From the NCBI RefSeq assembly GCF_014490725.1, contig NZ_JACOQL010000003.1, positions 372,001 to 436,000 of the forward strand: a DNA stretch of 64,000 nt, written 5' to 3'. Source of the DNA: Paracoccus amoyensis (lineage in GTDB: Bacteria > Pseudomonadota > Alphaproteobacteria > Rhodobacterales > Rhodobacteraceae). Each line of letters begins with the position of its first letter. The first letter of the stretch is position 1. The position numbers were made by a program, and so were the translations under genes. The notes under the pieces are model-generated. The model was not told the DNA's origin. It made no database searches and saw only the letters and a program-made list of their open reading frames with translations. Below are positions 44,560-53,990 of this stretch, one piece after another.

Positions 44560-45377
44560 CCACATAAAACGTTCCGCGCGGCAAGCCAACTTTCAGGGTC
44601 GGGCGCACAGATCAGCCCGCCGCTGGTATGCGTGGGCAGATATTCCGTCCCGTCGAAATGCGCACTATGTCCACCCGCCTCGCGATGCAGCAGCCAACCG
44701 GCTGCATGGTCCCACGGCATCAACCGATTATAGACCAGCAGATCGCAATGCCCTGCAGTCGCCATCCGATATTCATGCGCCGCACATCGCAGCCAGAAAT
44801 TCATCGCGAATTTCGGCAGGTTTTCCTGCACCGCAGGACGTAAATCCGGCGGCAGGAAATTCGTCCCCGCAACAATCGTCATCTTTTCCGGCGCACAGGG
44901 GGGCGCGACGCGAAGGCGCATATCCGACCTGTCTTGCCGACGCGTCCATGCGCCCTGCCCCCGCACAGCCAAGGCCGTCTCGTCGCATATCGGATCATGG
45001 ATCGCGGCAAAGGCGATTTGCCCCTTGATCATTCCCGCAACCATCGTTCCAAACAGCGGCAGCCCGGAGGTGAAGTTCTTCGTGCCATCAATCGGGTCGA
45101 TCAGAAAGGACACCTGTGCTTCCGCAATCCTGGAAATTGCCGCCGGATCATTCCCCGAGGTTTCTTCACCAACCAGCAACGCACCGGGGAACATCTGTGC
45201 CAGTTCCGCACTGATCTGTTCTTCGGCAGCCTGATCCGCTTCGCTGAAGACGTCAAAAGACGATGTCTTTTCATAGACCGTATTCGGAACCTGCGCTCGA
45301 AACCGGGGCAGCAATTCCTTCTGACCTATGCGGCTCAGCAGGCCGCAGATTTCATCGACATGAGTGGATTTGAACAT
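44544..45377 (-). CDS. Inositol-monophosphatase-family phosphatase
   Basis: A 277-aa lithium-sensitive-type phosphatase. The metal-binding Glu is in LLVGEETSG, the D-P-x-D-G-T motif is FLIDPIDGTKNFTSGLPLFG, and the C-terminal aspartate motif is LMPWDHAAGWLLHREAGG. Members hydrolyse inositol phosphates, PAP or histidinol phosphate; nothing here separates these. ATG 45377 gives the usual length. It lies downstream of the aldolase gene on the same strand but beyond a terminator, so it is probably transcribed separately. Confidence 0.88.
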   Translation of the reverse strand: MFKSTHVDEICGLLSRIGQKELLPRFRAQVPNTVYEKTSSFDVFSEADQAAEEQISAELAQMFPGALLVGEETSGNDPAAISRIAEAQVSFLIDPIDGTKNFTSGLPLFGTMVAGMIKGQIAFAAIHDPICDETALAVRGQGAWTRRQDRSDMRLRVAPPCAPEKMTIVAGTNFLPPDLRPAVQENLPKFAMNFWLRCAAHEYRMATAGHCDLLVYNRLMPWDHAAGWLLHREAGGHSAHFDGTEYLPTHTSGGLICAPDPESWLAARNVLCGDRFA

Positions 45378-45429
45378 CGAGGCGGCCTTTGATCGCAAAT
45401 TCACGGGGCAGTGAAACGTGATCAACGGC

Positions 45430-45464
45430 AAAAAGAAAGCCCCGCGCACATGTGACGGGGCTTT
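45430..45464 (-). terminator. Intrinsic terminator after the aldolase gene
   Basis: AAAGCCCCG (45436-45444) pairs with CGGGGCTTT (45456-45464). For leftward transcription the stem is followed by CTTTTT. It lies 5 bp past the aldolase stop and closes the eryR-eryH-eryI-fbp-fba operon. Confidence 0.88.
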
Positions 45465-45469
45465 GCACA

Positions 45470-46504
45470 TCAATATCGCGCGGCGATGGCAGACAAAGGC
45501 AGCGGCCGGATCTTGTCGGCATTTCCGGCTGTTCCGAATGCCTCGAACCGTGCCTTGCAGACCTCGGCCATCATGTCCATCGCTGGCTTCAGGTATTTGC
45601 GCGGATCAAACTCTGCCGGGTCTTCGGTCAGCGTCCTGCGGATCGCGGCGGTCATGGCAAGGCGGTTGTCTGTGTCGATATTCACCTTGCGCACGCCGGA
45701 TTTGATGCCGCGCTGAATTTCCTCGACCGGGACACCCCAAGTCGGGCGAATATCGCCGCCATAGCTGTTGATGATCGCCTGCAAATCCTCGGGGACCGAA
45801 GATGAGCCGTGCATCACCAGATGGGTATTCGGCAATCGGTGGTGGATTTCCTCGATCACGCGCATGGCCAGAATGTCACCATCAGGCTTGCGGGTGAATT
45901 TATAGGCGCCGTGGCTGGTGCCCATCGCCACGGCCAGCGCATCAACGCCGGTATCGGTCACGAAACGCTCGGCCTCGGCCGGGTCGGTCAGCAGTTGTTC
46001 TTCGGACAGCTTCTCGGTTGCGCCATGGCCGTCTTCCTGATCGCCCATGCCGGTTTCCAGACTGCCCAGCACGCCCAATTCCCCCTCGACCGAGACGCCG
46101 CAGGCATGGGCCATCCGAACCACTTCGGCGGTAATGTCGCGATTATAGGCGTAATCGGCGGGTGTCTTGCCATCGGCCTTCAGGCTGCCATCCATCATCA
46201 CGCTGGTAAAGCCGTTCTGGATTGCTGTCGCGCAGGTGGCCAGACCGTTGCCGTGGTCCAGATGCATGCAAACCGGGATATCGGGGAATGCCCGCGCAAA
46301 GCCCGCGATCAACCCCGCCAGCACCAGATCGTTGGCATAGGCGCGCGCGCCCCGGCTGGCTTGCAGGATCACCGGCGAATTCGTCGCCTGAGCCGCCGTC
46401 ATGACGGCCAGCCCCTGTTCCATATTGTTGATATTGAAGGCGGGCACGGCATAGCTGTTCTCGGCCGCGTGGTCGAGAAGCTGGCGCAGCGTGATCATGG
46501 CCAT
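45470..46504 (-). CDS. fba: Class II fructose-bisphosphate aldolase
   Basis: A 344-aa zinc-dependent aldolase of the Calvin-cycle subtype (CbbA-like): [12 protein letters not shown], zinc ligands in MHLDHGNG and GTSHGAYKF, and phosphate-binding [10 protein letters not shown]. Beyond fructose bisphosphate, class II aldolases of this group can condense erythrose 4-phosphate with dihydroxyacetone phosphate to sedoheptulose 1,7-bisphosphate. Its place at the end of an operon with erythritol isomerases, which deliver erythrose 4-phosphate, makes that side activity interesting here. GGAAA lies upstream of ATG 46504. The fbp gene ends 3 bp before it. Confidence 0.95.
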   Translation of the reverse strand: MAMITLRQLLDHAAENSYAVPAFNINNMEQGLAVMTAAQATNSPVILQASRGARAYANDLVLAGLIAGFARAFPDIPVCMHLDHGNGLATCATAIQNGFTSVMMDGSLKADGKTPADYAYNRDITAEVVRMAHACGVSVEGELGVLGSLETGMGDQEDGHGATEKLSEEQLLTDPAEAERFVTDTGVDALAVAMGTSHGAYKFTRKPDGDILAMRVIEEIHHRLPNTHLVMHGSSSVPEDLQAIINSYGGDIRPTWGVPVEEIQRGIKSGVRKVNIDTDNRLAMTAAIRRTLTEDPAEFDPRKYLKPAMDMMAEVCKARFEAFGTAGNADKIRPLPLSAIAARY

Positions 46505-46507
46505 GAA

Positions 46508-47488
46508 TTATTTTCCTTTAGCAGCAGCGATATAGCGCAGGATGGTTTCAACCTCTTCCCTTGCGCCACAGATGAAGGGGGTCATTTCGTGCAGGCCCGC
46601 AGGCTTGCGATCCAGAATGGGCATGTCGCCATCGGTCGCGATGCCGCCCGCCTGTTCGATCAGAAAAGCAATCGGCGCACATTCATACAACAAACGCAGG
46701 CGGCCATGTTCATATCCCGGCCGGGTATCGGCGGGATACAGGAACACACCGCCCTGCAACATGATCCGGTGCAGATCGCCCACGGCGGCGGCCAGCCAGC
46801 GCATGTTGAAGTCACGCTTGAACGGGCCGTCCTTGCCCAACTGCATGTCATGCAGCCAGTTTTGCAGCCCCGCACCCCAATGCCGTTCATTCGACGCGTT
46901 ATAAGCAAAGGTCGATGCGACGGGGTTCAGGGTAACATTTTCCCGCACGATGCGAAAATCGCCGGCCTCGACATCATAGGTCGCGATGTTGACGCCATGG
47001 CCCAGCGAATAGCCAAAATCCAGCGAATGCCCGAAAGAGGCATAGCCGGCCGCAACGATAGCCCGACCTGTGCGCGCGAACCCTTCGGGGGCAGCGGGCA
47101 GGATGCTGAACAGCATCCCCAAGGGCGCACCGATGCCGATGCTGCCCGACCCGTCGATCGGGTCCATCGCCACATCGTAAACCCCATCGGCGTTCAGATG
47201 AACGATTTCCTCCATCTCTTCGGACAGCACTTGCCTGACGCCCTTATCTTTCAGGGCGGCGACAATGTAATGATGCGCGGCGACATCCAGCGCCTTCTGC
47301 TTGTCGCCGCTGTCATTCACGCCGACGATGGCATCGGGATCGCTGTGCAATCTGCCCGCCGCCAGACGCGCCGCCAGCGCGGGCAAGGTTTCCGCGATGG
47401 TCAGAACGATTGCCGCTGGACCGCCGCCCGTCAGCGCATCGCGCAGCCGGACCCCTTTGGCCGGGCCATCGGCGGGCAGTTTCAACAT
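46508..47488 (-). CDS. fbp: Class I fructose-1,6-bisphosphatase
   Basis: A 326-aa FBPase I: LSEEMEEIVHLNADG (metal site), the AMDPIDGSGSIGIGAPLG signature, then YPADTRPGYEHGRLRLLYEC substrate region. Related CbbF enzymes act on both fructose and sedoheptulose bisphosphates. It sits between the RpiB-type isomerase and the aldolase with gaps of 3 bp on both sides, so it is clearly co-expressed with them. Whether it serves gluconeogenesis from erythritol carbon or a sedoheptulose-bisphosphate step cannot be settled from sequence; both would make sense. Confidence 0.95.
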   Translation of the reverse strand: MLKLPADGPAKGVRLRDALTGGGPAAIVLTIAETLPALAARLAAGRLHSDPDAIVGVNDSGDKQKALDVAAHHYIVAALKDKGVRQVLSEEMEEIVHLNADGVYDVAMDPIDGSGSIGIGAPLGMLFSILPAAPEGFARTGRAIVAAGYASFGHSLDFGYSLGHGVNIATYDVEAGDFRIVRENVTLNPVASTFAYNASNERHWGAGLQNWLHDMQLGKDGPFKRDFNMRWLAAAVGDLHRIMLQGGVFLYPADTRPGYEHGRLRLLYECAPIAFLIEQAGGIATDGDMPILDRKPAGLHEMTPFICGAREEVETILRYIAAAKGK

Positions 47489-47491
47489 GGC

Positions 47492-47953
47492 TTAGCCCTT
47501 GTTGTATTTGGCATCGACAGCGTCGATGGCGTTGACATTTCCAGCCGATTTCCCGGCGGCGTCGAAATTCATCGTTTCGGCCAGCCACGCATCGGCAATG
47601 GTCTTGGCGACCTCGGCGCCGATCACGCGTGCGCCCAGGGTGATGATCTGCGCATTGTTCGACAGCGCGGCCCGTTCCGCCGAATAGGTGTCATGCGTCA
47701 GGGCGGCGCGGATACCCGGCACCTTGTTGGCCGCGATGCACACGCCGATGCCGGTGCCACAGACCAGAATGGCGCGGTCATAGGTGCCGTCAAGAACCCC
47801 GTTGGCCACGCGATCCGACAGGTTGGCGTAAAACGCATCCGGCCCGGCATCGGTGCGGCTGATTTCCGACACGTCATGCTTGTCCTTCAGGTGCTCGGCC
47901 AGAACCTTGGCCAAACCTTCACCCGCGCTGTCGCCTGCAATTGCCAGTTTCAT
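47492..47953 (-). CDS. eryI: RpiB-family D-erythrulose-4-phosphate isomerase (EryI-like)
   Basis: A 153-aa RpiB/LacAB fold protein with the conserved [14 protein letters not shown] loop carrying the catalytic Cys. The family normally interconverts ribose and ribulose 5-phosphates, but in erythritol loci this member (EryI) isomerises D-erythrulose 4-phosphate to D-erythrose 4-phosphate. The choice of EryI over RpiB is based on its place directly after an EryH-type gene and a DeoR-type regulator, as in Brucella. The fbp gene follows after 3 bp. Confidence 0.88.
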   Translation of the reverse strand: MKLAIAGDSAGEGLAKVLAEHLKDKHDVSEISRTDAGPDAFYANLSDRVANGVLDGTYDRAILVCGTGIGVCIAANKVPGIRAALTHDTYSAERAALSNNAQIITLGARVIGAEVAKTIADAWLAETMNFDAAGKSAGNVNAIDAVDAKYNKG

Positions 47954-47966
47954 ATCGTCAACTCCT

Positions 47967-48728
47967 TCAGATCTTGGCGGCGCATTTCGCCAGTATGTTA
48001 AGATATCCTTCGACCTTCCAGGCCGAACGTCCGATGAACAGCCCGTCGATATGCGGGCATTGGATCAGTTCCTCGCAGTTGTCGGGATTGACCGAGCCAC
48101 CATAGAGGCAAGGGACTTTGCGTCCCAGAACGTCCTGCGCCACCTCGACGATCGCTCGCTGGCGATCATCGGCATAATCGGCGGTCGCAGGCATGCCGTT
48201 GACGCCAATCGCCCAGACCGGCTCGTAAGCCAGCAAAACGGGCGCGGCTTTCTGGTTGCCCGTCAACCGGCCAAGCGCCGCGCGGACCTGCGTTTCCAAA
48301 ACCTCTTGAGCGCGACCGTCTTCACGTTCAGCCAATGTTTCGCCGATGCAGATCAGCGGGATCAGCCCGTGCCGGACGGCGGATTCGGTTTTCAGGCCGA
48401 CCGTTTCGTCGGTCTCGCCGAAATATTCACGCCGTTCGGAATGGCCCAGTTCGACAATGTCCAGATTGCAGTCGGTCAGCATGACCGGACTGATTTCCCC
48501 CGTCCACGCACCAGCGTCATCCCAATGCATGTTCTGCGCACCGACCTTGACGGATGTGCCAGCCAAAATTTCCTTCACCTGCCGCACCGCGGTAAAGGGA
48601 GGGATCACAAAGCGCTGGATACGCGGGTCGCGTGCGCCATCGGCAGCCGCCAATGCGGTCGAAAATTCCTGCGCCTCGGCCAGCGCCTTGTTCATCTTCC
48701 AGCTTGTGCCGATCCAGAAGTCGGTCAT
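47967..48728 (-). CDS. eryH: Triosephosphate-isomerase-like L-erythrulose-1-phosphate isomerase (EryH-like)
   Basis: A 253-aa TIM-barrel enzyme with all TpiA catalytic residues: Lys in TSWKMNK, His in [13 protein letters not shown], Glu in AYEPVWAIG and the phosphate loop YGGSVNPDN. The N-terminal [11 protein letters not shown] variant and the neighbouring DeoR and RpiB genes are characteristic of EryH/TpiA2, which converts L-erythrulose 1-phosphate to D-erythrulose 4-phosphate, rather than of the glycolytic enzyme. ATG 48728 with AGGA upstream is preferred to TTG 48737. The regulator gene ends five bases before the ATG. Confidence 0.88.
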   Translation of the reverse strand: MTDFWIGTSWKMNKALAEAQEFSTALAAADGARDPRIQRFVIPPFTAVRQVKEILAGTSVKVGAQNMHWDDAGAWTGEISPVMLTDCNLDIVELGHSERREYFGETDETVGLKTESAVRHGLIPLICIGETLAEREDGRAQEVLETQVRAALGRLTGNQKAAPVLLAYEPVWAIGVNGMPATADYADDRQRAIVEVAQDVLGRKVPCLYGGSVNPDNCEELIQCPHIDGLFIGRSAWKVEGYLNILAKCAAKI

Positions 48729-48733
48729 GTCAG

Positions 48734-49498
48734 TCAATCCTTGGCAATGGTCAGCCGCAGCCCTGCTCGCTTGATTGCAGCACCCGTTTCCGGGCTTGGT
48801 GCAGCATCGGTGATGATGGTGTCGAAATCGTTCAGATCGGCCAGCACATTCAGGGCGGATCGCCCGAAGCGCTGATGATTAACCAGCAGGACCGCGCGGT
48901 TTGCGGCGCGGATCATCGCCTGCTTGGTCCGCACGACCGCGTCATCCATGTGAAACGCCTGCAACCCCGACACGGCCGGGGCCGAGATGAATGCAAGATC
49001 GGCACGCAAGCGTGACAACGCCTGTTCGGTCACAACGCCGAAAAATCCGTTGAATTTGGCGCTAAACGCACCGCCCAGCGCGATCAGCGTGATCCGGGGC
49101 GCATCTTTCAACCTGTCGATCACGGCCATGTTGTTCGTGATGACCGTCAACGGCGGCTTGTCCGCCAGCCGCGCCCCCAGAAGCGCCGCCATCGAGCCAT
49201 CGTTGACCATCACGGTCATTCCCGGCTCGACCAGGTCCAGTGCGGCGCGGGCCATGCGGGATTTCGCATCACCATCCTGCAATTCGCGGATACGGAAATC
49301 GCTTTCGAATTGCGTCCCCGCCTCGATCGTCGCGCCACCCCGGACTTTGCGCAACAACCCGGTCTGCTCCAGATCGTCCAGATCGCGGTGAATGGTCATT
49401 TTCGACACGGCAAAACGCTCGGCCAGATCATCCAGATCAACGGCCCGCGCCTCGACCAAGGCATCCATGATCGCCTGCCTGCGCTCTTCGCGTTTCAC
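48734..49498 (-). CDS. DeoR/GlpR-family sugar-phosphate-responsive regulator (EryR-like)
   Basis: A 254-aa DeoR-family protein: N-terminal helix-turn-helix (MKREERRQAIMDALVEARAV start region, then FAVSKMTIHRDLDDLEQTG) and a C-terminal sugar-phosphate sensor with VMVNDGSMAALLGARL and ITNNMAVIDRL. It heads the eryH-eryI-fbp-fba operon and is divergent from the transketolase gene, so it most likely regulates both through the 152-bp spacer. Members of this family usually release DNA on binding a pathway sugar phosphate. Confidence 0.9.
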   Translation of the reverse strand: MKREERRQAIMDALVEARAVDLDDLAERFAVSKMTIHRDLDDLEQTGLLRKVRGGATIEAGTQFESDFRIRELQDGDAKSRMARAALDLVEPGMTVMVNDGSMAALLGARLADKPPLTVITNNMAVIDRLKDAPRITLIALGGAFSAKFNGFFGVVTEQALSRLRADLAFISAPAVSGLQAFHMDDAVVRTKQAMIRAANRAVLLVNHQRFGRSALNVLADLNDFDTIITDAAPSPETGAAIKRAGLRLTIAKD

Positions 49499-49549
49499 AA
49501 CGACTCACCCCTTGCCTCTTGCATTCGCAACATAACACCACATTTCGTT

Positions 49550-49605
49550 ATAACAACATATTTTTTGTTATTTTGTGATTTTAAATTGTGATATCGTGTT
49601 GTGAT
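49550..49605. promoter_or_regulatory. Operator-like array: ATAACAA dyad plus three phased TTGTGAT repeats
   Basis: ATAACAA (49550-49556) and TTGTTAT (49565-49571) form an exact inverted repeat with an 8-bp spacer. TTGTGAT then occurs at 49573, 49586 and 49599, exactly 13 bp apart, in the same orientation. The cluster lies in an AT-rich patch between the divergent DeoR-type gene and transketolase gene, about 45-100 bp before the latter, as expected for a regulator-binding region overlapping a promoter. Confidence 0.65.
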
Positions 49606-49650
49606 TTCCCGCGCGACATCGTATGCGGGGACAAACCCGGAGGATTGCAT

Positions 49651-51681
49651 ATGCCCCTAGATTCGCCCAAAGACCCGAAGATCGCCGAAAAGGCTGCCCT
49701 CGACCCCGAAAACTTCGCCTTGGCCAATGCCATTCGTGCGCTGTCGATTGACGCTGTGAACGCCGCGAATTCGGGTCATCCGGGCGCACCGATGGGTATG
49801 GCCGACGCCGCTGCCGTGCTGTTTGGCAAGCACATGAAGTTCGACGCCAAAAACCCTGACTGGCCGGATCGCGACCGCTTCGTGTTGTCGAACGGACATG
49901 CGTCCATGCTGCTTTACAGCGTGCTGTATCTGACCGGCTACGAAGATATGACCCTGGATCAGATCAAGAATTTCCGTCAGTGGGGCTCGATCACCGCGGG
50001 TCATCCCGAATACGGTCACGCCAAGGGCATCGAGGCTACCACCGGCCCATTGGGTCAGGGCATTGGCATGGCCGTCGGCATGGCGCTGGCGGAACGCCGC
50101 CTTGCTGCTGAATTTGGCGATGATGTCGTCGATCACCACACCTATGTCATGCTTGGCGATGGCTGCCTTGAAGAAGGCATCGGTCAGGAAGCCGCCAGCC
50201 TTGCGGGGCATCTGGGGCTGGGCAAGCTGATCGTGCTGTATGACGACAACTCGATCACGATTGACGGCCCGACCTCGGTCAGTTTCTCGGAAGATGTGCC
50301 TGGGCGTTTCCGGGCGATGGGCTGGCATGTGCAATCCTGTGACGGCCATGATGGCAAGGCGCTGGACGCCGCCATCACCGCCGCCAAGGCTGAAACGTCC
50401 AAACCTTCGCTGATCGCGATGAAAACCATCATCGGCTTCGGCTCGCCCAACAAGGCCGGTTCTTATGCCGTCCACGGCTCTCCGCTTGGCAAGGACGAAG
50501 CGGCGCTGGCCAAGGAAGCACTGGGCTGGACCGGCCCTGAATTTGAGATCCCGGCAGAGCTGCTGGCAAAATGGCGTGCCATCGGTGTGCGTGGCGAAGA
50601 TGAGTTCCACGCTTGGGAAAAGCGTCTGGCCGCGAAACCTGCCGATCAGCGAGAGGAGCTTGATCGTCGCCTGGCCCGCCGCCTGCCCGCTGACTACGAC
50701 GCGGTTGTGAAGGCTGCGCGGGACAAGCTGTTCGCGGACCCCAAGAAAGCGGCGACCCGTAAGGCCAGCCAGATGGCGCTAGAGCCGCTGACTGCGGCAC
50801 TGCCGGAAATGATTGGTGGTTCCGCCGACCTGACAGGGTCCAACCTGACCCGCGTTCCGGCAGTCGATACCCAATATACGCGGGATGAACCGGGTCGTTA
50901 CATCGGCTATGGCGTGCGCGAATTCGGTATGTCGGCGGCGATGAACGGCATCAGCCTGCATGGCGGGTTTATCCCTTATGGCGGCACGTTCCTTGTCTTT
51001 TCCGATTACGCCCGTAACGCGATCCGCCTGTCGGCGCTGATGGGGCTGGGCACGATCTATGTGATGACGCATGACAGCATCGGCCTTGGCGAAGACGGCC
51101 CGACCCACCAGCCCATCGAGCATCTGGCATCGCTGCGCGCGATCCCGAACCTGACCGTCCTGCGCCCTGCCGATACGGTCGAAACGCTGGAGGCGTGGGA
51201 CATCGCCATCCGCAACCGCCACGTACCATCCCTGCTGGCACTGTCGCGTCAGGATGTGCCGCAACTGCGTCTGGAAGCCAGCGACGAAAACATGACCGCC
51301 AAGGGCGCTTATGTGATCCGTCAGTTCGGCACGGGCCGCGATGTGACCCTGATCGCCACCGGCACCGAAGTCGCGCTGGCCGTTGAGGCCGCCGAGGCCT
51401 TGCATGCCGATGGCCTGAACGTCGCCGTCGTGTCCATGCCCTCGTGGGAGCTGTTTGACGCCCAGCCCGAAGCCTATCGCAAGGAAACCCTTGGCGACGC
51501 CCCCCGCATCGCCGTCGAGGCTGCGGGCAAATTCGGCTGGACCCGCTACGTCGCCAGCGAAGACGACGTGATCGGCATGAACGGCTTCGGCGCCTCGGCC
51601 CCGATCGATCGGCTTTACAAAGAGTTCGGCATCACCAAGGACGCCATTGTCGCCCATGCGAAAAAGCTGACCGGCAAGTAA
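49651..51681 (+). CDS. tkt: Transketolase
   Basis: A 676-aa thiamine-diphosphate enzyme. Family signatures: ANSGHPGAPMGMAD at the N-terminus, MLGDGCLEEGIGQEAASLAG with the cofactor Gly-Asp-Gly, and the pyrimidine-domain region THDSIGLGEDGPTHQPIEHLA. AGGA precedes ATG 49651. It exchanges two-carbon units in the pentose phosphate pathway. Its position, divergent from the erythritol isomerase operon, suggests a dedicated copy to process the erythrose 4-phosphate produced by that pathway. It is followed by a strong terminator. Confidence 0.96.
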   Translation: MPLDSPKDPKIAEKAALDPENFALANAIRALSIDAVNAANSGHPGAPMGMADAAAVLFGKHMKFDAKNPDWPDRDRFVLSNGHASMLLYSVLYLTGYEDMTLDQIKNFRQWGSITAGHPEYGHAKGIEATTGPLGQGIGMAVGMALAERRLAAEFGDDVVDHHTYVMLGDGCLEEGIGQEAASLAGHLGLGKLIVLYDDNSITIDGPTSVSFSEDVPGRFRAMGWHVQSCDGHDGKALDAAITAAKAETSKPSLIAMKTIIGFGSPNKAGSYAVHGSPLGKDEAALAKEALGWTGPEFEIPAELLAKWRAIGVRGEDEFHAWEKRLAAKPADQREELDRRLARRLPADYDAVVKAARDKLFADPKKAATRKASQMALEPLTAALPEMIGGSADLTGSNLTRVPAVDTQYTRDEPGRYIGYGVREFGMSAAMNGISLHGGFIPYGGTFLVFSDYARNAIRLSALMGLGTIYVMTHDSIGLGEDGPTHQPIEHLASLRAIPNLTVLRPADTVETLEAWDIAIRNRHVPSLLALSRQDVPQLRLEASDENMTAKGAYVIRQFGTGRDVTLIATGTEVALAVEAAEALHADGLNVAVVSMPSWELFDAQPEAYRKETLGDAPRIAVEAAGKFGWTRYVASEDDVIGMNGFGASAPIDRLYKEFGITKDAIVAHAKKLTGK

Positions 51682-51703
51682 GCAGAGTGACAAGACATGC
51701 ATG

Positions 51704-51738
51704 GCCCCTCGCAGATTTCTGTGGGGGGCTTTGTTTTG
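51704..51738 (+). terminator. Intrinsic terminator after transketolase
   Basis: GCCCCTCGCAGA (51704-51715) pairs with TCTGTGGGGGGC (51718-51729, counting G-T pairs) and is followed by TTTGTTTT. It begins 22 bp after the tkt stop. Confidence 0.85.
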
Positions 51739-51874
51739 GGGCGGTGTTCGCTTTGCGGGACAAAGCAGCCATTTATCGAAGCCGCTGCATCATGCAGATC
51801 AGGCTCCTAACAGACAATCGCATGCAGCAGCCTGTTTCGACCGCATGCCTGCATTCAACCAACGCCTCAACCGC

Positions 51875-52825
51875 TCACCCCACCAATGCCCGGGCCGTCA
51901 CCTCATCAGTGATCAGCCCACGCAGCCGACCGCTTTTCAGCACCGCACGCAGTCCCTCGACCTTGCTGGCCCCGCCCGCGATCGCGACGATCTGACTGTC
52001 GGTCGGGCCGTCCAGCGGGGCGGCCAGTGTGCGGGCGCTTAGTGTCGTTTCCAGCACATTGCCGTCCGCGTCGAAGAAGTGGCCCATCATCTCACCGACG
52101 GCGCCGCCCGCATTGATTTCGGCGATCTCATGCGGCTCGATCATGCCGGACGCGACCAACTGCGCGCTGGCATCCGCCGCGCCCATGCCGACCAGTTTCA
52201 GCGTCGCACCATAGGACATATCCATAATATCCCGCACACCCGGTTGTGCCATCAGCACCGCGCGGTCCTTTTCGGAATTGGCAAAGAACGGGACCGGCAG
52301 CACGAACGCCTGCGAGCCGGTCTTTTCTGCCAGCGTGTGCATCACATCATGCGGGTTGGCCGCATAGTTTCGCGTCAGCCCACCAAGGACCGAAACAAAG
52401 CGCAGCCCCTTGCCGTCAAAACGCGGCAGTTGATGCACCGCAGCCGCCAGCGTGCGCCCGTGGCCAAGGCCGATGACCTCGTGATCGCCACGCTCGATCT
52501 CTCGGCGCAGGAAATTCGCCCCGGCCAGCCCAAGCGCGCGAAAAGGCAACCCATCCTCGCCCAGATCGGGGGCGACCTCACAATGCTGCAACCCAAAGCG
52601 ATTGCATAATTGATCCTCAAGTTTGACACATTCGACGATATCGCCGTCGATGGTGACCTTGACTGCGCCATCGGCCACCGCCCGCGCGATCAGACGATGC
52701 GCCTTGACCGAAGGCAGGCCCAGACGCTTGGCCACTGCCGTCTGCGTCAAACCACCCGCGTAATGCAGCCATGCCGCCCGGATGGCGAGGCTTTGTTCGG
52801 GATCATCCTTGCCGTTGCGTGCCAT
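51875..52825 (-). CDS. eryD: SorC-family regulator of erythritol catabolism (EryD-like)
   Basis: About 316 aa: an N-terminal helix-turn-helix (GGLTQTAVAKRLGLPSVKAH) and a C-terminal SorC sugar-binding domain with GLGHGRTLAAAVHQLP, VSVLGGLTRN and VAIAGGASKVEGLRAVL. In Brucella and rhizobia EryD is the last gene of eryABCD and represses it until erythritol or an intermediate is present. The same role is likely here. The ATG shares its A with the TGA stop of the upstream alcohol dehydrogenase frame (TGATG). Confidence 0.9.
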   Translation of the reverse strand: MARNGKDDPEQSLAIRAAWLHYAGGLTQTAVAKRLGLPSVKAHRLIARAVADGAVKVTIDGDIVECVKLEDQLCNRFGLQHCEVAPDLGEDGLPFRALGLAGANFLRREIERGDHEVIGLGHGRTLAAAVHQLPRFDGKGLRFVSVLGGLTRNYAANPHDVMHTLAEKTGSQAFVLPVPFFANSEKDRAVLMAQPGVRDIMDMSYGATLKLVGMGAADASAQLVASGMIEPHEIAEINAGGAVGEMMGHFFDADGNVLETTLSARTLAAPLDGPTDSQIVAIAGGASKVEGLRAVLKSGRLRGLITDEVTARALVG

Positions 52826-53978
52826 CAACCCGCCGCCTCCATCAGTTTCATCAGATCATTCGCATCAAGGCTTGCCGGATTGGCCTTCATGGATGACGAA
52901 CTTGCCGCAGCCTGTGCCGCCACCCGTTGCGCGGCCCGGTCAATGCCAAGCGCTGTCAGAGCCGGCAAACCCGCTGCCTGCGACCAGTCGGCCAATAATC
53001 CCGCCGCTTGCACAACCGATGCCTCCGATTGGCCAAAGGCCGTGCCGATCCACCTGCCGACCTGATCCAGCCGTTCGGCCAGCACCGGATCGCTGACCTT
53101 GTCACGGTTCGCAACCAGCACATGCGGCAGTAGAACCCCGCAGATTGCGCCATGCGCCGCACCCGTCAGCCCGCCCAAAGGTCCGGCCAGACCATGCACG
53201 GCGCCCAGGCCCGAATTGGCCAGTGCCAGGCCGCCGCACAGGCTGACCCAGGCCATGTCGTCCCGCGCGTCGGTATCTTCAGCCTGCATCAACCGCGTCA
53301 GGGCAGCCAGACCACGCGGAATTGCATCGCGACACAGGGTGTCGGTCAGGGGGTTGGCCCTGGTGCAGACGTAAGGCTCGATCACCTGCGTGATCGCGTC
53401 CAGCCCCGATGCCAGCGTCACATCGCGCGGCGCACCATCGGTCAGCGCGGGATCAACAATCGCCAGCACCGGCAGCATCCGCGCATCGCGCAGGCTGACC
53501 TTGCGGCGATGTTCAGGAACCGCGATGACCGCGTTTCGCGTCACCTCGGCCCCGGTCCCGGCAGTGGTCGGGATCGCGACAAAAGGCAGCGGCGGGTGAT
53601 CCAGTGGCAAGCCTTGCCCCACCACCTCAAGATGCGCGATGGCCCCTTGTGTCGCGGGAACCAGCGCCGCAATCGCCTTACCCGCGTCAATCACCGCGCC
53701 GCCGCCCAGAGCAACAACAACCTGCACCCCGGCAGCACGTGCAATCGCAACGCCTTGCTCAACCAAGGCCAGATCAGGTTCGATCGGCACCGAAAAGCTG
53801 GTAACGGCGCACCCCTGATCGGCCAAGGCCGCTGCTAGCCATTCGCTGCGCGCGGCATGACGTCCATAACCAGCAGAATACGACGACCCAGATCCGCCAC
53901 CCGCTTGACCGAATTTTTCGCCTGCCCCCGACCGAACAGAATTTCGGTAGCGGTCACAAAGGCAAAGGGTGATATCAT
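52825..53978 (-). pseudogene. Iron-containing alcohol dehydrogenase gene with an apparent one-base deletion
   Basis: ATG 53978 opens a typical Fe-ADH N-terminus (FAFVTATEILFGRGQAKNSV, then ADLGRRILLV), which soon hits a stop. The rest continues in another frame as GRHAARSEWLAAALADQGC and runs to the stop at 52825, with GGGAVIDAGKAIAAL, TTAGTGAEVT and His-bearing metal motifs HGLAGPLGG and AHGAICG intact. Adding one G near 53864-53866 joins the two parts into a normal protein of about 384 aa. As read, only a 333-aa product from TTG 53826, lacking part of the Rossmann fold, is possible. It sits between eryC and eryD and may have oxidised a polyol or aldehyde. It may be a true pseudogene or a sequencing error. 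Confidence 0.8.
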
Positions 53979-53990
53979 AAGGGCATCCGT

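Noticed and set aside
45809-48001. 730-codon open frame on the plus strand
   Set aside because: It lies antisense across fba, fbp and eryI, which have clear family motifs; long antisense frames are expected in GC-rich coding DNA, and it shows no family features.
47492-48728. rpiB and tpiA as ordinary housekeeping isomerases
   Set aside because: They could be, but the order DeoR-TpiA-RpiB beside eryABCD and the N-terminal TSWKMNK pattern fit EryH and EryI better; kept as Ery-type with the caveat stated.
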